NCBI RefSeq assembly: GCF_001262635.1
Contig: NZ_JXYH01000043.1
Coordinates: 1-34,641 of the forward strand
Reading direction: 5' to 3'
Source of the DNA: Aestuariivita boseongensis
Lineage (GTDB): Bacteria; Pseudomonadota; Alphaproteobacteria; Rhodobacterales; Rhodobacteraceae
DNA length: 34,641 nt
Shown: one piece after another, positions 11,679-19,100 of the stretch
How the letters are laid out: every line of letters starts with the position of its first letter
Position numbering within the stretch: the stretch's first letter is position 1
Made by a program: the position numbers and the translations under genes
The notes under the pieces: model-generated
The model's database searches: none
What the model saw: only the letters and a program-made list of their open reading frames with translations
Told to the model about the DNA's origin: nothing

Positions 11679-12386
11679 TCAGACGCGGGTGATATCGGCC
11701 CAGACCGCCAGATGGTCCGAGGCGGTCTTGGCAGGCCGCTTGTCATGCACGTCATAGGCCAGCGCGCGCAAATCGGGGCTGAGTGCGATGCGGTCCAGCG
11801 GTGCAACCGGCGCGGGGGCGGGAAAGCTGGGGCGCGGCGGCAGAAAGCGCATGGCGGGGGCGGCGCGATCCAGAAGCGGCCCGCGATCCCAATCGTTGAA
11901 ATCGCCCGCCCAGATCGTGGGCACCGGATCGCGCGGCGCAGTCTGGCGCATCAGCGCATGAAGCTGCCTGCGCCGCCATTGCGCCAGAAGACCCAAATGC
12001 GCCCCCACGACGCGCAGCCGCCCCAGATCGGTGTCGAATTCGGCCAGAACCGCGCCGCGCGGCTCCAGCCCCGGCAGGGTCAGCCGGTCAAACCGGTGCA
12101 GGTGCACCGTGTCCCGGTGCAGCATCGCATTGCCATGCCAGCCCAGCGACCCGGCCCCGCCCAAAGGCACCACATGCCAGCCGTGATCCTCGACCAGATG
12201 GACGGGCAGGGCGGCCGGGCGCGGAGGCAGGCGCTTGTCGGCTTCCTGCAAGGTGATGATATCCGCCCCCAGCGCCTCCAGCACGCGCAGGGTGCGCGCG
12301 GGCTTGCGCCGCAGATCGCTACCCATACATTTTTGAATGTTGTAGCTTGCGATACGCAAAGACCGGGAAGGAGGGGTCGTCGTCAT
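11679..12386 (-). CDS. Endonuclease/exonuclease/phosphatase (EEP) family protein
   Basis: A 235-residue hydrolase of the EEP fold, which includes DNase I, exonuclease III and inositol-phosphatases. Catalytic motifs visible are SYNIQK (14-19), LQEADK (46-51), GDFNDW (161-166) and SDHLAVWA (223-230), so metal and catalytic residues appear intact. There is no signal peptide or membrane segment, so the substrate (nucleic acid, nucleotide or phospholipid head group) is unknown. The start ATG occupies 12386-12384 and shares the CATG at 12384-12387 with the start codon of the divergent membrane protein gene, whose ribosome site lies within this gene's codons 4-6. Confidence 0.86.
   Translation of the reverse strand: MTTTPPSRSLRIASYNIQKCMGSDLRRKPARTLRVLEALGADIITLQEADKRLPPRPAALPVHLVEDHGWHVVPLGGAGSLGWHGNAMLHRDTVHLHRFDRLTLPGLEPRGAVLAEFDTDLGRLRVVGAHLGLLAQWRRRQLHALMRQTAPRDPVPTIWAGDFNDWDRGPLLDRAAPAMRFLPPRPSFPAPAPVAPLDRIALSPDLRALAYDVHDKRPAKTASDHLAVWADITRV
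12368..12374 (+). promoter_or_regulatory. Ribosome binding site inside the opposing gene
   Basis: AAGGAGG ends 10 bases before the ATG at 12385 and supports that start. On the other strand these bases are early codons of the EEP-family gene. Confidence 0.65.
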
Positions 12387-13044
12387 GCGGTTTTCCGATC
12401 ACGCGATCCTGACATGGATCATCTGGTGCTCCTGTCTGACTGCCGCCCTGGCGGCAGTGGTTGCGGGCAACTGGACGGTGGCTTTCGTCGCGCTGATCAC
12501 GCTGGCCACCTCGGTCCTGCCGGTGGTGGTTGCCCGATATGCCGGGCTGGTGGTGCCGCGCGCTTTCATTGCCGCCATCGTCTTTTTCATCTTCGCCACC
12601 CTCTTTCTGGGCGAGGTTCTGGATTTCTACAACCGGTTCTGGTGGTGGGATATCGCCTTGCATGGCGGCTCGGCCGTGGGGTTCGGCCTGATCGGCTTTG
12701 TCGCGGTCTTCATGATGTTCCAGGGCGACCGCTTTGCCGCGCCGCATCTGGCGATCTGTTTCTTCTCGATGTGTTTTGCCGTCTTCATCGGCACCATGTG
12801 GGAGATTTTCGAATTCTCCATGGACACGCTTTTCAACCTGAACATGCAGAAATCCGGCCTGCCTGACACGATGGGCGATCTGATCGTGGACGTAACCGGT
12901 GCCTTTCTGGGCGCGGCCTTGGGATATCTCTACCTGCGCGGGCGCGAGAGGGCCTTCCTGACCCATCTGATCACCGAATTTGTCGAACGAAATCCGCGGT
13001 TTTTCGGCAAGGCGCGCGAAAAGCGTCACACCGACCGCATGTAA
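12385..13044 (+). CDS. DUF2238 family membrane protein
   Basis: A 219-residue integral membrane protein with about six hydrophobic segments. Family hallmarks are FYNRFWWWDIALHGGSA and WEIFEFSMDTLF followed by NMQKSGLPDTMGDLIVDVTGA, matching DUF2238 (PF09997, YjdF-like), whose function is unknown. The conserved acidic and His residues within or next to membrane segments (DIALH, WEIFEF, DLIVD) could bind metal or protons; this is inference. The start is fixed by AAGGAGG. Its 5' end coincides with that of the divergent EEP gene, and a DMT exporter follows after 42 bases. Confidence 0.82.
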   Translation: MRFSDHAILTWIIWCSCLTAALAAVVAGNWTVAFVALITLATSVLPVVVARYAGLVVPRAFIAAIVFFIFATLFLGEVLDFYNRFWWWDIALHGGSAVGFGLIGFVAVFMMFQGDRFAAPHLAICFFSMCFAVFIGTMWEIFEFSMDTLFNLNMQKSGLPDTMGDLIVDVTGAFLGAALGYLYLRGRERAFLTHLITEFVERNPRFFGKAREKRHTDRM

Positions 13045-13086
13045 CCCCGCTTGACATCCCCGCCCGGGCGCAGACCAGATGCGCCC

Positions 13087-13962
13087 ATGGAACGCAAAGA
13101 CAACGTAGATGCCATTGGCGCGGTGATGCTGACCAGCTTCGCCTCGCTTCTTGCCTTCAACCAGGTGGTGATCAAGGTGACCAGTGGCGGCTTTGGCCCC
13201 GTCTATATGGCCGGTCTGCGGTCTGTGGGAGCCGTCGTCGTCATCCTGATCTGGATGCGCCTGCGCAAGGTGTCGGTGAAAACCCCGCCCCAGGCGCGGC
13301 TGGGCGGGCTTTTGGTGGGCATCCTCTTCGCGGTCGAGTTCATGGCGATCTATTCCGCCATCGACATCACCACCGTCTCGCGCGCGTCCATCATGCTTTA
13401 CACCATGCCGGTCTGGCTGGCGCTGATCGGCCATTTCGTCCTGCCGGGCGAAAGACTGACCCCGCGCCGCAGTATCGGGTTGGGCCTTGCGATGATGGGT
13501 GTGGTGATGGCGCTTCTGGATCGCTCTGGCGCGCATGTCAGCCTGTGGGGCGATCTGCTGGGGCTCTCCGCGGCCATCTGCTGGGCGGGCATCGCGCTGA
13601 CGGTGCGCCTCACGCCGTTGTCGCAGGAAAAGCCCGAGCTTCAATTGCTCTGGCAACTGGCAATCTCGGCCCCCGTGATGATGATTGCCGCCTATGTCAT
13701 CGGCGACACCGTCCGCGATGTGCAGCCTCTCCACCTCTGGGGCATGCTATTTCAGATCTTTTGCGTCGCCAGTTTCGGCTTCCTGTGGTGGTTCTGGCTT
13801 CTCAAACGGTATCCCGCCTCGGGCGTGGCCTCGTTCAGCTTCCTGTCCCCCGTCCTGGCCGTCTTCTTCGGCTGGCTCATCCTGGACGAGACGATCAATC
13901 TGGGCACCTGGCTTGCGCTGGGGCTGGTGGCGATGGGCCTGGTGCTGATCAATCGCAAGTAA
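13087..13962 (+). CDS. DMT superfamily (EamA) exporter
   Basis: A 291-residue inner-membrane protein with about ten hydrophobic segments in two EamA halves; the segment before the end of the second half, FLSPVLAVFFGWLILDETI, is a classic EamA pattern. It probably exports a small metabolite; the substrate is unknown. It is not closely similar by eye to the other DMT exporter at 8238. I use the ATG at 13087 (MERKDNVDA); a TTG at 13051 is also in frame, and no strong ribosome site decides. It follows the DUF2238 gene and converges on the sigma factor gene, 4 bases away. Confidence 0.86.
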   Translation: MERKDNVDAIGAVMLTSFASLLAFNQVVIKVTSGGFGPVYMAGLRSVGAVVVILIWMRLRKVSVKTPPQARLGGLLVGILFAVEFMAIYSAIDITTVSRASIMLYTMPVWLALIGHFVLPGERLTPRRSIGLGLAMMGVVMALLDRSGAHVSLWGDLLGLSAAICWAGIALTVRLTPLSQEKPELQLLWQLAISAPVMMIAAYVIGDTVRDVQPLHLWGMLFQIFCVASFGFLWWFWLLKRYPASGVASFSFLSPVLAVFFGWLILDETINLGTWLALGLVAMGLVLINRK

Positions 13963-13966
13963 TGCC

Positions 13967-14494
13967 TCAGACGGCGTGTGTTTCGTCGAAGAGCGTGGTG
14001 ACCGAACAGGTCTGGCTCATCCCCATCTCTTCACGCAGACGGGCGCGGGCGCGCGCCAGACGCGACATCACCGTGCCCGCACGCACGCCAATGCGGCGGG
14101 CCAGAATGCGCGGGCTGGTCTCGCCGGTCATCACCAGCTTCAAAAGCCGGGCCTGATCCTCGGGCAGCCGGTCGATGGCGGCGCGCAGCTCGGCGCAGGC
14201 GATCACGCGGGGCGCGTCCGGCGGCGCGCAGGCCATATCATCGGCCAGCTCATCGGTTTCGTGGCGCGCGCGCCATTCCGACCGCGCGATGTTGCGCAGC
14301 GTGGTCATCGCATAGGCGCGCGGATCGGCAATCGACGCGCCGCTCTGATAGCGTTTCCAGATCTTCAGCGCCGCTTCCTGCGCCAGATCCGCGGCATCCG
14401 TGGGGTTGTCGCACAGCTTGCGCGCCCGGCGGTTCAGAAGGGGCAAGACGTCAATCAGCTCCTGGGGCAGGCTTACGATCTGTGGCAGCGACAT
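13967..14494 (-). CDS. ECF-type RNA polymerase sigma factor
   Basis: A 175-residue sigma-70 family protein of the ECF type. Region 2 is about residues 15-80 (DLAQEAALKIWKRYQ at 36-50, then YAMTTLRNIARSEWRAR), and region 4 is about 108-160 (DRLPEDQARLLKLVMTGETSPRIL, then the helix-turn-helix VRAGTVMSRLARARARLRE). Region 3 is absent as expected. A short tail of about 18 residues follows. No anti-sigma gene with membrane or zinc-binding features is next to it; the divergent neighbour instead encodes a small exported EF-hand protein. AGGAGG lies 5 bases before the ATG. An inverted repeat at 14508-14529 lies in its leader or promoter. The ECF group is not assigned. Confidence 0.9.
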   Translation of the reverse strand: MSLPQIVSLPQELIDVLPLLNRRARKLCDNPTDAADLAQEAALKIWKRYQSGASIADPRAYAMTTLRNIARSEWRARHETDELADDMACAPPDAPRVIACAELRAAIDRLPEDQARLLKLVMTGETSPRILARRIGVRAGTVMSRLARARARLREEMGMSQTCSVTTLFDETHAV

Positions 14495-14507
14495 ATCTTC
14501 CTCCTGT

Positions 14508-14529
14508 GGGGTCGTTAACGAGAGACCCC
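14508..14529. promoter_or_regulatory. Inverted repeat upstream of the sigma factor gene
   Basis: GGGGTC (14508-14513) and GACCCC (14524-14529) are perfect 6-base arms around a 10-base spacer that itself holds the palindrome GTTAAC. It starts 14 bases before the sigma factor ATG. It could be an operator or a leader hairpin. I could not recognise -35 and -10 elements for either divergent gene with confidence. Confidence 0.4.
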
Positions 14530-14766
14530 CTTACTTCTGGGTATGATTGAGGCATTGAAAAGACGGGGTTTTCCGCCGATCGGGCCAGTTTGACCGAAAT
14601 TGCCCCTTTTTCGGCGGCACCCCGCGCAAGGGGCCCAAATCCATCGGCAGACAACGGCGCGGGGCGAAAAATACCCGGCCAGGCCATGGACGCGATGCGC
14701 CACAATTCCGTCATATTCAGAGAAGGCAACGAGCATACGCCTTCTTCGCAAACCTTGGAGGAAGAC

Positions 14767-15012
14767 ATGAAACATATCGTACTGACTGTCACAGCCGCAC
14801 TTGGCCTGGCGTTGCCCACAAGCCTGCTGGCCGCCACCGAAGCGGATACCAATGGCGACGGCGTTCTGACCATCGACGAAGTTCAGGCCCTTTACCCCGA
14901 CATCACGGTCGAGCAGTTCACGGCGATGGACGTCAACGCCGACGGCGCGCTGGACGATGACGAAGTCGTCGCCGCCCAGGAAGCGGGCATGATGCCTCCT
15001 ACCGAAGGCTAA
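14767..15012 (+). CDS. Small exported EF-hand protein
   Basis: An 81-residue protein with an N-terminal signal peptide (MKHIVLTVTAALGLALPTSLLA, cleavage near residues 22-23), so the mature part is about 59 residues and acts in the periplasm or outside the cell. It carries two EF-hand loops: D27-T-N-G-D-G-V-L-T-I-D-E38, canonical at all metal positions, and D55-V-N-A-D-G-A-L-D-D-D-E66, also canonical. Calcium binding is therefore likely. The start is supported by GGAGGAAG. The frame is open to 14590, but the ribosome site and signal peptide favour 14767. It is divergent from the ECF sigma gene (272 bases between), suggesting joint regulation. Confidence 0.87.
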   Translation: MKHIVLTVTAALGLALPTSLLAATEADTNGDGVLTIDEVQALYPDITVEQFTAMDVNADGALDDDEVVAAQEAGMMPPTEG

Positions 15013-15037
15013 CACTCACGGATTGAAAACGGGGCAT

Positions 15038-15052
15038 CCCCCGAAACGGGGG
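15038..15052 (+). terminator. GC-rich hairpin after the EF-hand gene
   Basis: CCCCCG (15038-15043), loop AAA, CGGGGG (15047-15052), 26 bases after the EF-hand stop. No T run follows, so termination is only possible. Confidence 0.35.
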
Positions 15053-15163
15053 GCGTCCTGCTGGGTGGGGCTGCCGGGCAGTGTGCCTGCTGCGCGGTAT
15101 CCCGACCGGGGCTGCGGCGTCCGATCTTCCCTAGGGTCGGGCGCCGCTTCCTGTTCTGGCCTG

Positions 15164-15176
15164 TCCCCGGCGGGGA
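15164..15176 (-). terminator. Hairpin directly after the mttB-family stop
   Basis: TCCCC (15164-15168) and GGGGA (15172-15176) pair around a 3-base loop, abutting the TGA at 15177-15179. There is no T run; the role is inferred from position. Confidence 0.3.
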
Positions 15177-16727
15177 TCAGGGCGCCAGGTGGATCTTGAA
15201 GCGTGCGCGGATCTGCGCGTCGACCATCGGATCGAACCGCGCTTCTGCGCGTTGCGCCAGGATCTCTTCCTTGCGCGCGGTGGCCTTGGCCACCAGATCG
15301 GGCTTGCCGACCTCGGCCCATTCCTTGGGCGATGTCCGGTCACCCAGGGCGGGATAGACGTAATCACATTGCATCCGCGCCAGGGTCTGGCTGGTGCCCA
15401 GGTAATGGCCCGGCCCGCCCAGACAGACCTCGCGCATCTGATCCAGCGCGATGGTTTCGTCATTCACCTCGATCCCGCGCACCACGCGCATGGCATGGCC
15501 GATCAGATCGTCGCCCAGGATCAGGGATTCGTGGCAGAACCCAAGAAGCGAGGCATGCATCCCCGCCGCCTCATAGATCATGTTCACCCCCGCAAGCCCT
15601 GCGGTGACATTGGTGCACATCATCTCCCAGCCGGCCTGCATGTCGGGCAGTTTGCTGTCGGCCCCGCCTGCGGCTGCCCCGCCGGGCAGGCCATAGAACT
15701 GGTGCATCTGCGCGCAGCCGGCCGTCAGCAAGGCCTGTTCTGCTGATCCGATCGACATTGCGCCCGTGCGCAGGTCCAGACCAAAGGGCCAGGTGCCGAA
15801 AATCGCGGGATGTCCGGGGCTTATGGCGTTTACATAAACCAGACCGGCCAGGCATTCCGCCGTGGCCTGTGTGATGGCCCCGGCCACCGTCGACGGGGTT
15901 GTGGCCCCGGCCATGCCCGCGCTCAGCAGCAAGACGGGCATGCCGCCTTGAATGCAGGCCTCCATCACCTGGCAGGCCTCGGTGGCGAATTTCATCGGCG
16001 GCACGACGAAGCAGTTCGAATTCGACACGAAGGGCCGCGCGCGCCACTGCGCCTCGCCGCCCGCGATCATGTGCAGCAGCTCCAGCGCGTCCGGAACGAA
16101 AGCCGGTTCGGTGAACGAGGTGCCCACATGTTTCTTGGTACCCGAACAGCAGGCATAGACCGTGTTCAGGTCCATCTCGCGATTGTCGGGGATATCGCGC
16201 GCCACCATCGGGCGCTGGACAAAATGCACATTGTCCAGCTGATGCGCGATACGCGCCGCATCATGCAGATCCTGCAGGGTGCTGTCGCGATAGGTCTGGT
16301 TTGTCACATCTACCAGCGACACGGCCGCACCAGCGGTGCCGTAATGTGTGCGTGTGCCGTTCAGATGCAGGTCATAGGCCGGATCGCGCCCGCACAGGGT
16401 GATATCGGTGCAAGCCTTTGCCAGCGCATCTTCGACCATGGCGCGCGGAAAGCGCAGCCGCCCGTCTTCGCCCAGAATGGCTCCGGCCTGGGTCAGAATG
16501 GCAATGCCGCTTTCGGGCGCATCGGCCAGGCCGATGGTTTCAAGCGCCTCAAGCGCTGCGTGATGGATGCGCTGGATATCGGCGTCGCTCAAGGGTTTGT
16601 AACTGCCGCCGCTCAAACCGGGCCGGATCGGGCGCAGCGCGTCGGGCAGGGAGGCAGCCCTGGCGGCACGGCGCGCGGCACGGCCGCCACTGCGGGATGT
16701 CACGGGGGTATTGGATTGGTCTGTCAT
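15177..16727 (-). CDS. MttB-family (trimethylamine methyltransferase-like) protein, non-pyrrolysine
   Basis: This 516-residue protein belongs to the trimethylamine methyltransferase MttB superfamily, TIM-barrel enzymes that move a methyl group from a quaternary or tertiary amine to a corrinoid protein. Supporting stretches are GLSGGSYKPLSDADIQRIHH near residue 38, FVVPPMKFATEACQVMEA, and GGPGHYLGTSQTLARM near the end. The reading frame contains no internal amber codon, so it is not a pyrrolysine enzyme; related non-pyrrolysine members act on glycine betaine or other betaines. The N-terminal ~30 residues are Arg/Ala-rich and look disordered. No corrinoid-protein gene is adjacent; bmt lies 16 kb away. 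It is divergent from the outer-membrane protein gene. The substrate is not determined. Confidence 0.87.
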   Translation of the reverse strand: MTDQSNTPVTSRSGGRAARRAARAASLPDALRPIRPGLSGGSYKPLSDADIQRIHHAALEALETIGLADAPESGIAILTQAGAILGEDGRLRFPRAMVEDALAKACTDITLCGRDPAYDLHLNGTRTHYGTAGAAVSLVDVTNQTYRDSTLQDLHDAARIAHQLDNVHFVQRPMVARDIPDNREMDLNTVYACCSGTKKHVGTSFTEPAFVPDALELLHMIAGGEAQWRARPFVSNSNCFVVPPMKFATEACQVMEACIQGGMPVLLLSAGMAGATTPSTVAGAITQATAECLAGLVYVNAISPGHPAIFGTWPFGLDLRTGAMSIGSAEQALLTAGCAQMHQFYGLPGGAAAGGADSKLPDMQAGWEMMCTNVTAGLAGVNMIYEAAGMHASLLGFCHESLILGDDLIGHAMRVVRGIEVNDETIALDQMREVCLGGPGHYLGTSQTLARMQCDYVYPALGDRTSPKEWAEVGKPDLVAKATARKEEILAQRAEARFDPMVDAQIRARFKIHLAP

Positions 16728-17021
16728 GGAAAGGCCCTGTCTGGAGAAATTGCGAATGCGTCAGACAGACACTGGTCGCCCCCGCGCGGCACGGCCCCGC
16801 TCCGCACCGATTGTGCGGATCACAAGCGCTATCTTGCAGGATTCGTGCTGCATCGCTCCTCCATCTGCGGGAATGATGGCCTGACTTGCTGGCCCCCGCT
16901 GTCCTGTTTGCGACCGATGTCGTTTTTGAACGTTCCGCCCGAAAATCCGGCACTCAGGGGCGCAAGAGCGGATTTCCGGCAACAGACCGCCGGTTCAACA
17001 TGGATAAGTTGAAAACGCCTT

Positions 17022-17049
17022 TTGCAGCGATACGTTAGAATTGTATGAT
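17022..17049 (+). promoter_or_regulatory. Sigma-70-like promoter for the outer-membrane protein gene
   Basis: TTGCAG (17022-17027), a 16-base spacer, and TATGAT (17044-17049). Transcription would start near 17055-17057, about 43 bases before the ATG. An overlapping alternative is TTGAAA (17009-17014) with TACGTT (17031-17036). Confidence 0.5.
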
Positions 17050-17059
17050 GGGACAAAAC

Positions 17060-17073
17060 GCCCGAAAACGGGC
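17060..17073 (+). promoter_or_regulatory. 5'-leader hairpin of the outer-membrane protein mRNA
   Basis: GCCCG-AAAA-CGGGC: a 5-bp GC stem with a tetraloop. If the promoter call is right, this hairpin sits within a few bases of the RNA 5' end, a place where hairpins protect abundant porin mRNAs from decay. Confidence 0.4.
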
Positions 17074-17098
17074 ACACCCTCGTGAGGCTAGGAGTAAC

Positions 17099-17623
17099 AT
17101 GATGAAACAGAAGATTTTGGCAGCCGCCGCAGCAAGCCTGTTGGCCGCAACCCCCGCGTTGGCAGATGGCGAATGGACCGGATTTTATGCCGGTATCGGC
17201 ATCGGCAATCTGGATGTGGATACCAACGTCGGCCTGTCCGAAGACGACCGCGCCTATGGCGTCCATGCCGGCTACCGGTTTGACATGGGCCAGTGGGTTG
17301 TTGGCGGAGAACTGGAACATGACACCGCGGATTTCTCGCTCGCACCGGGCGTGACCGTCGACAATGTCACGCGTTTGAAGGGCACGGTCGGCTATGACAC
17401 TGGCATGGCGCTTGTCTATCTCGCCTTGGGTGCTGCGGATGTCGATGTCGGCGGCGTGGGTGATGACACCGGCGAATTCTACGGCATCGGCCTGGCCTAC
17501 CAGCTTTCCCCGCGTGCCGAGATCAGCGCCGAAGTGCTTGAGCATGATTTCGACAATATCGGCGGCTCGGGCATCAATGCGGATGCCACCAGCGTGAATT
17601 TCCGCGCTTCCCTGCGGTTCTGA
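17099..17623 (+). CDS. Small outer-membrane beta-barrel protein
   Basis: A 174-residue protein with a signal peptide (MMKQKILAAAAASLLAATPA to about residue 22, then DGEW). The mature part begins WTGFYAGIGIGN and shows alternating hydrophobic strands (YGVHAGYRF, WVVGGELEHD, RLKGTVGYD, YGIGLAYQL, ISAEVLEHDF) and ends VNFRASLRF, with the terminal Phe typical of beta-barrel targeting. This fits the OmpA-like/OMP beta-barrel (PF13505) family, probably eight strands. The role is structural or adhesion/resistance, not specified. AGGAG precedes the ATG at 17099; the next codon at 17102 is also ATG. It has its own promoter, leader hairpin and a strong terminator, so it looks like a single-gene unit. 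Confidence 0.87.
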   Translation: MMKQKILAAAAASLLAATPALADGEWTGFYAGIGIGNLDVDTNVGLSEDDRAYGVHAGYRFDMGQWVVGGELEHDTADFSLAPGVTVDNVTRLKGTVGYDTGMALVYLALGAADVDVGGVGDDTGEFYGIGLAYQLSPRAEISAEVLEHDFDNIGGSGINADATSVNFRASLRF

Positions 17624-17642
17624 GCCTGACAACTGCACCAAG

Positions 17643-17678
17643 AACGCCCGCCTGAAAACGCAATCAGGCGGGCGTTTT
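17643..17678. terminator. Strong bidirectional terminator
   Basis: A perfect 13-bp stem (17643-17655 with 17664-17676), loop of 8, followed by TTTT on the plus strand (partly within the stem) and a TTCTT run on the minus strand. It separates the convergent outer-membrane protein and aminotransferase genes and can serve both. Confidence 0.85.
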
Positions 17679-17689
17679 GCATTTCGGCT

Positions 17690-18862
17690 CTATTGTGCCT
17701 GTTCCGCCGCAAAAGAGCACAGCGTCTCAAGCGCTTGCAGGAACGCCTCGTCCCCGACCGTCATCGCCACGCGGATGTGACCCGCCGCCGCCTGCCCAAA
17801 GCTTTCGCCCGGCATGACCGCGATCTTGTGAGTATCCAGAAGCGCATTGGCAAACGCATCCCCGCTCATCCCCGTGGCGCGGATATCCAGCATCAGATAC
17901 ATCGCCCCCTGGCTGGGGATCGGCACCACCGTGTTCTGCGCCGCCAGCACCTCCTGCGCCAGATCGCGCCTGCGCCGGAACGGGGCGGCGATCTTCTCTT
18001 CCAGTGCCGTGCCCTGATCCAGCGCGAAAATCCCGGCCTGCTGAATGAACCCCGGCACGCCATAGGTGGTGTTCAGCGCCAGCGTGATCATGTGATCCAC
18101 CACCTCTTCCGGCCCGACGACCCAGCCCAGCCGCGACCCCGTCATCGCATGGCTTTTCGACATCGACCCGATGACCAGCGTGCGGTCGGCCATGCCGGGC
18201 AGGGCGCGCGGGCTCAGATGCTCACCCTCCCAGACCTGCGTGTCATAGACCTCGTCCGAGATCAGCCACAGATCGTGATCCCGGCACACCCGCGCCACCC
18301 CCTCCAGCGTCTCGCGGGCATAGACCACGCCGGTCGGGTTGTTGGGCGAGTTGATCAGCAGACAGCGCGCGCCCTCGGCTGCCTTGTCCAGATCCTCGGC
18401 CCGCGGCTGGAACGCATCGCGGGACCGGGTCTGCACCGCCCTTGGCACAGCACCCACGCTCCGGATCGTACCGGGATAGGTGGCGTAATAGGGGTCTATG
18501 TAAAGCGCCACATCGCCCTCGTCACACACCGCGTGATGCGCGGCGAAAAGCGCGGCTTGCCCGCCCGGCGTGACCATGACGTTCTCAGGCCCGGTGGGTA
18601 CACCCGTCCGTTCGCTGACCCGCGCGGCAACGCGCTCGCGCAGGGCGCGCACACCGGGGATCGCGGCATAACCCGTGTGCCCTGCGCGCGCCGCGGCATC
18701 CATCGCGGCCAGGATCGTCGGATCGGTGCGGATGTCATGCTCCCCGATGGTCAGCTCCACCACCGGCTCACCCGCAGAAACCATCGCGCGGGCACGGTTG
18801 AACACGTCCCACCCGTCTGATCCCCCGCCGGTCAATGTCGATATCCTGCGCGACAGCTCCAT
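17690..18862 (-). CDS. Class I/II pyridoxal-phosphate aminotransferase
   Basis: A 390-residue cytoplasmic fold-type I aminotransferase. Visible cofactor residues are NNPTG (174-178), ISDEVY (201-206, with D203 and Y206 contacting PLP), and SMSKSHAMTGSRLGW (233-247), with K236 as the Schiff-base lysine. The substrate amino acid is not clear from sequence; aspartate, aromatic or branched amino acids are all possible in this subfamily. The ATG at 18862 has GGAGGG 4 bases ahead; the frame is open to 18916. It shares a terminator with the convergent outer-membrane protein gene and is divergent from cysS. Confidence 0.92.
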   Translation of the reverse strand: MELSRRISTLTGGGSDGWDVFNRARAMVSAGEPVVELTIGEHDIRTDPTILAAMDAAARAGHTGYAAIPGVRALRERVAARVSERTGVPTGPENVMVTPGGQAALFAAHHAVCDEGDVALYIDPYYATYPGTIRSVGAVPRAVQTRSRDAFQPRAEDLDKAAEGARCLLINSPNNPTGVVYARETLEGVARVCRDHDLWLISDEVYDTQVWEGEHLSPRALPGMADRTLVIGSMSKSHAMTGSRLGWVVGPEEVVDHMITLALNTTYGVPGFIQQAGIFALDQGTALEEKIAAPFRRRRDLAQEVLAAQNTVVPIPSQGAMYLMLDIRATGMSGDAFANALLDTHKIAVMPGESFGQAAAGHIRVAMTVGDEAFLQALETLCSFAAEQAQ

Positions 18863-19004
18863 GACGCCCTCCAAATAACCTGGGCCGACAGGGGCAGAGC
18901 CGCCCCGTTTTGTCAATCCGACGCCCCCGCTCTTGGCGCATCGAGAAAACCGTGCTAATCGGATCCCATGACCAACCGGACCTGCATCATTATCTGCTGC
19001 ATTC

Positions 19005-19025
19005 CCTGCTGAAATTCTCAGCGGG
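19005..19025 (+). promoter_or_regulatory. Inverted repeat in the cysS upstream region
   Basis: GCTGA (19008-19012) and TCAGC (19018-19022) with a 5-base loop; the stem extends by CC/GG and one T-G pair. It is 76-96 bases before the cysS ATG. A short frame over this 238-base gap (18910-19119) has no family features and is not called a gene. Confidence 0.3.
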
Positions 19026-19100
19026 CCGGTTTCTCATATTCCCATCACGGATAAGACTTGCTAGGCCCGCGCCACCCGCGCCGCGTAAGGAGCCTTTGCA

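Larger units (their letters stand above)
16728..17098. other. 371-base divergent intergenic region
   Basis: Lies between the MttB-family start and the outer-membrane protein start. I see no supported gene in the first ~270 bases, only a promoter-free-looking GC-rich stretch; short frames there overlap the MttB shadow. The last 100 bases hold a good sigma-70-like promoter and a leader hairpin for the outer-membrane protein gene, listed separately. Confidence 0.6.

Noticed and set aside
12319-13734. A 471-residue open frame on the minus strand across the DUF2238 and DMT genes
   Set aside because: Composition is His/Gln/Arg-rich and matches an antisense shadow; both plus-strand genes have clear families.
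15177-16727. Pyrrolysine usage in the MttB-family gene
   Set aside because: There is no internal amber codon in the frame.
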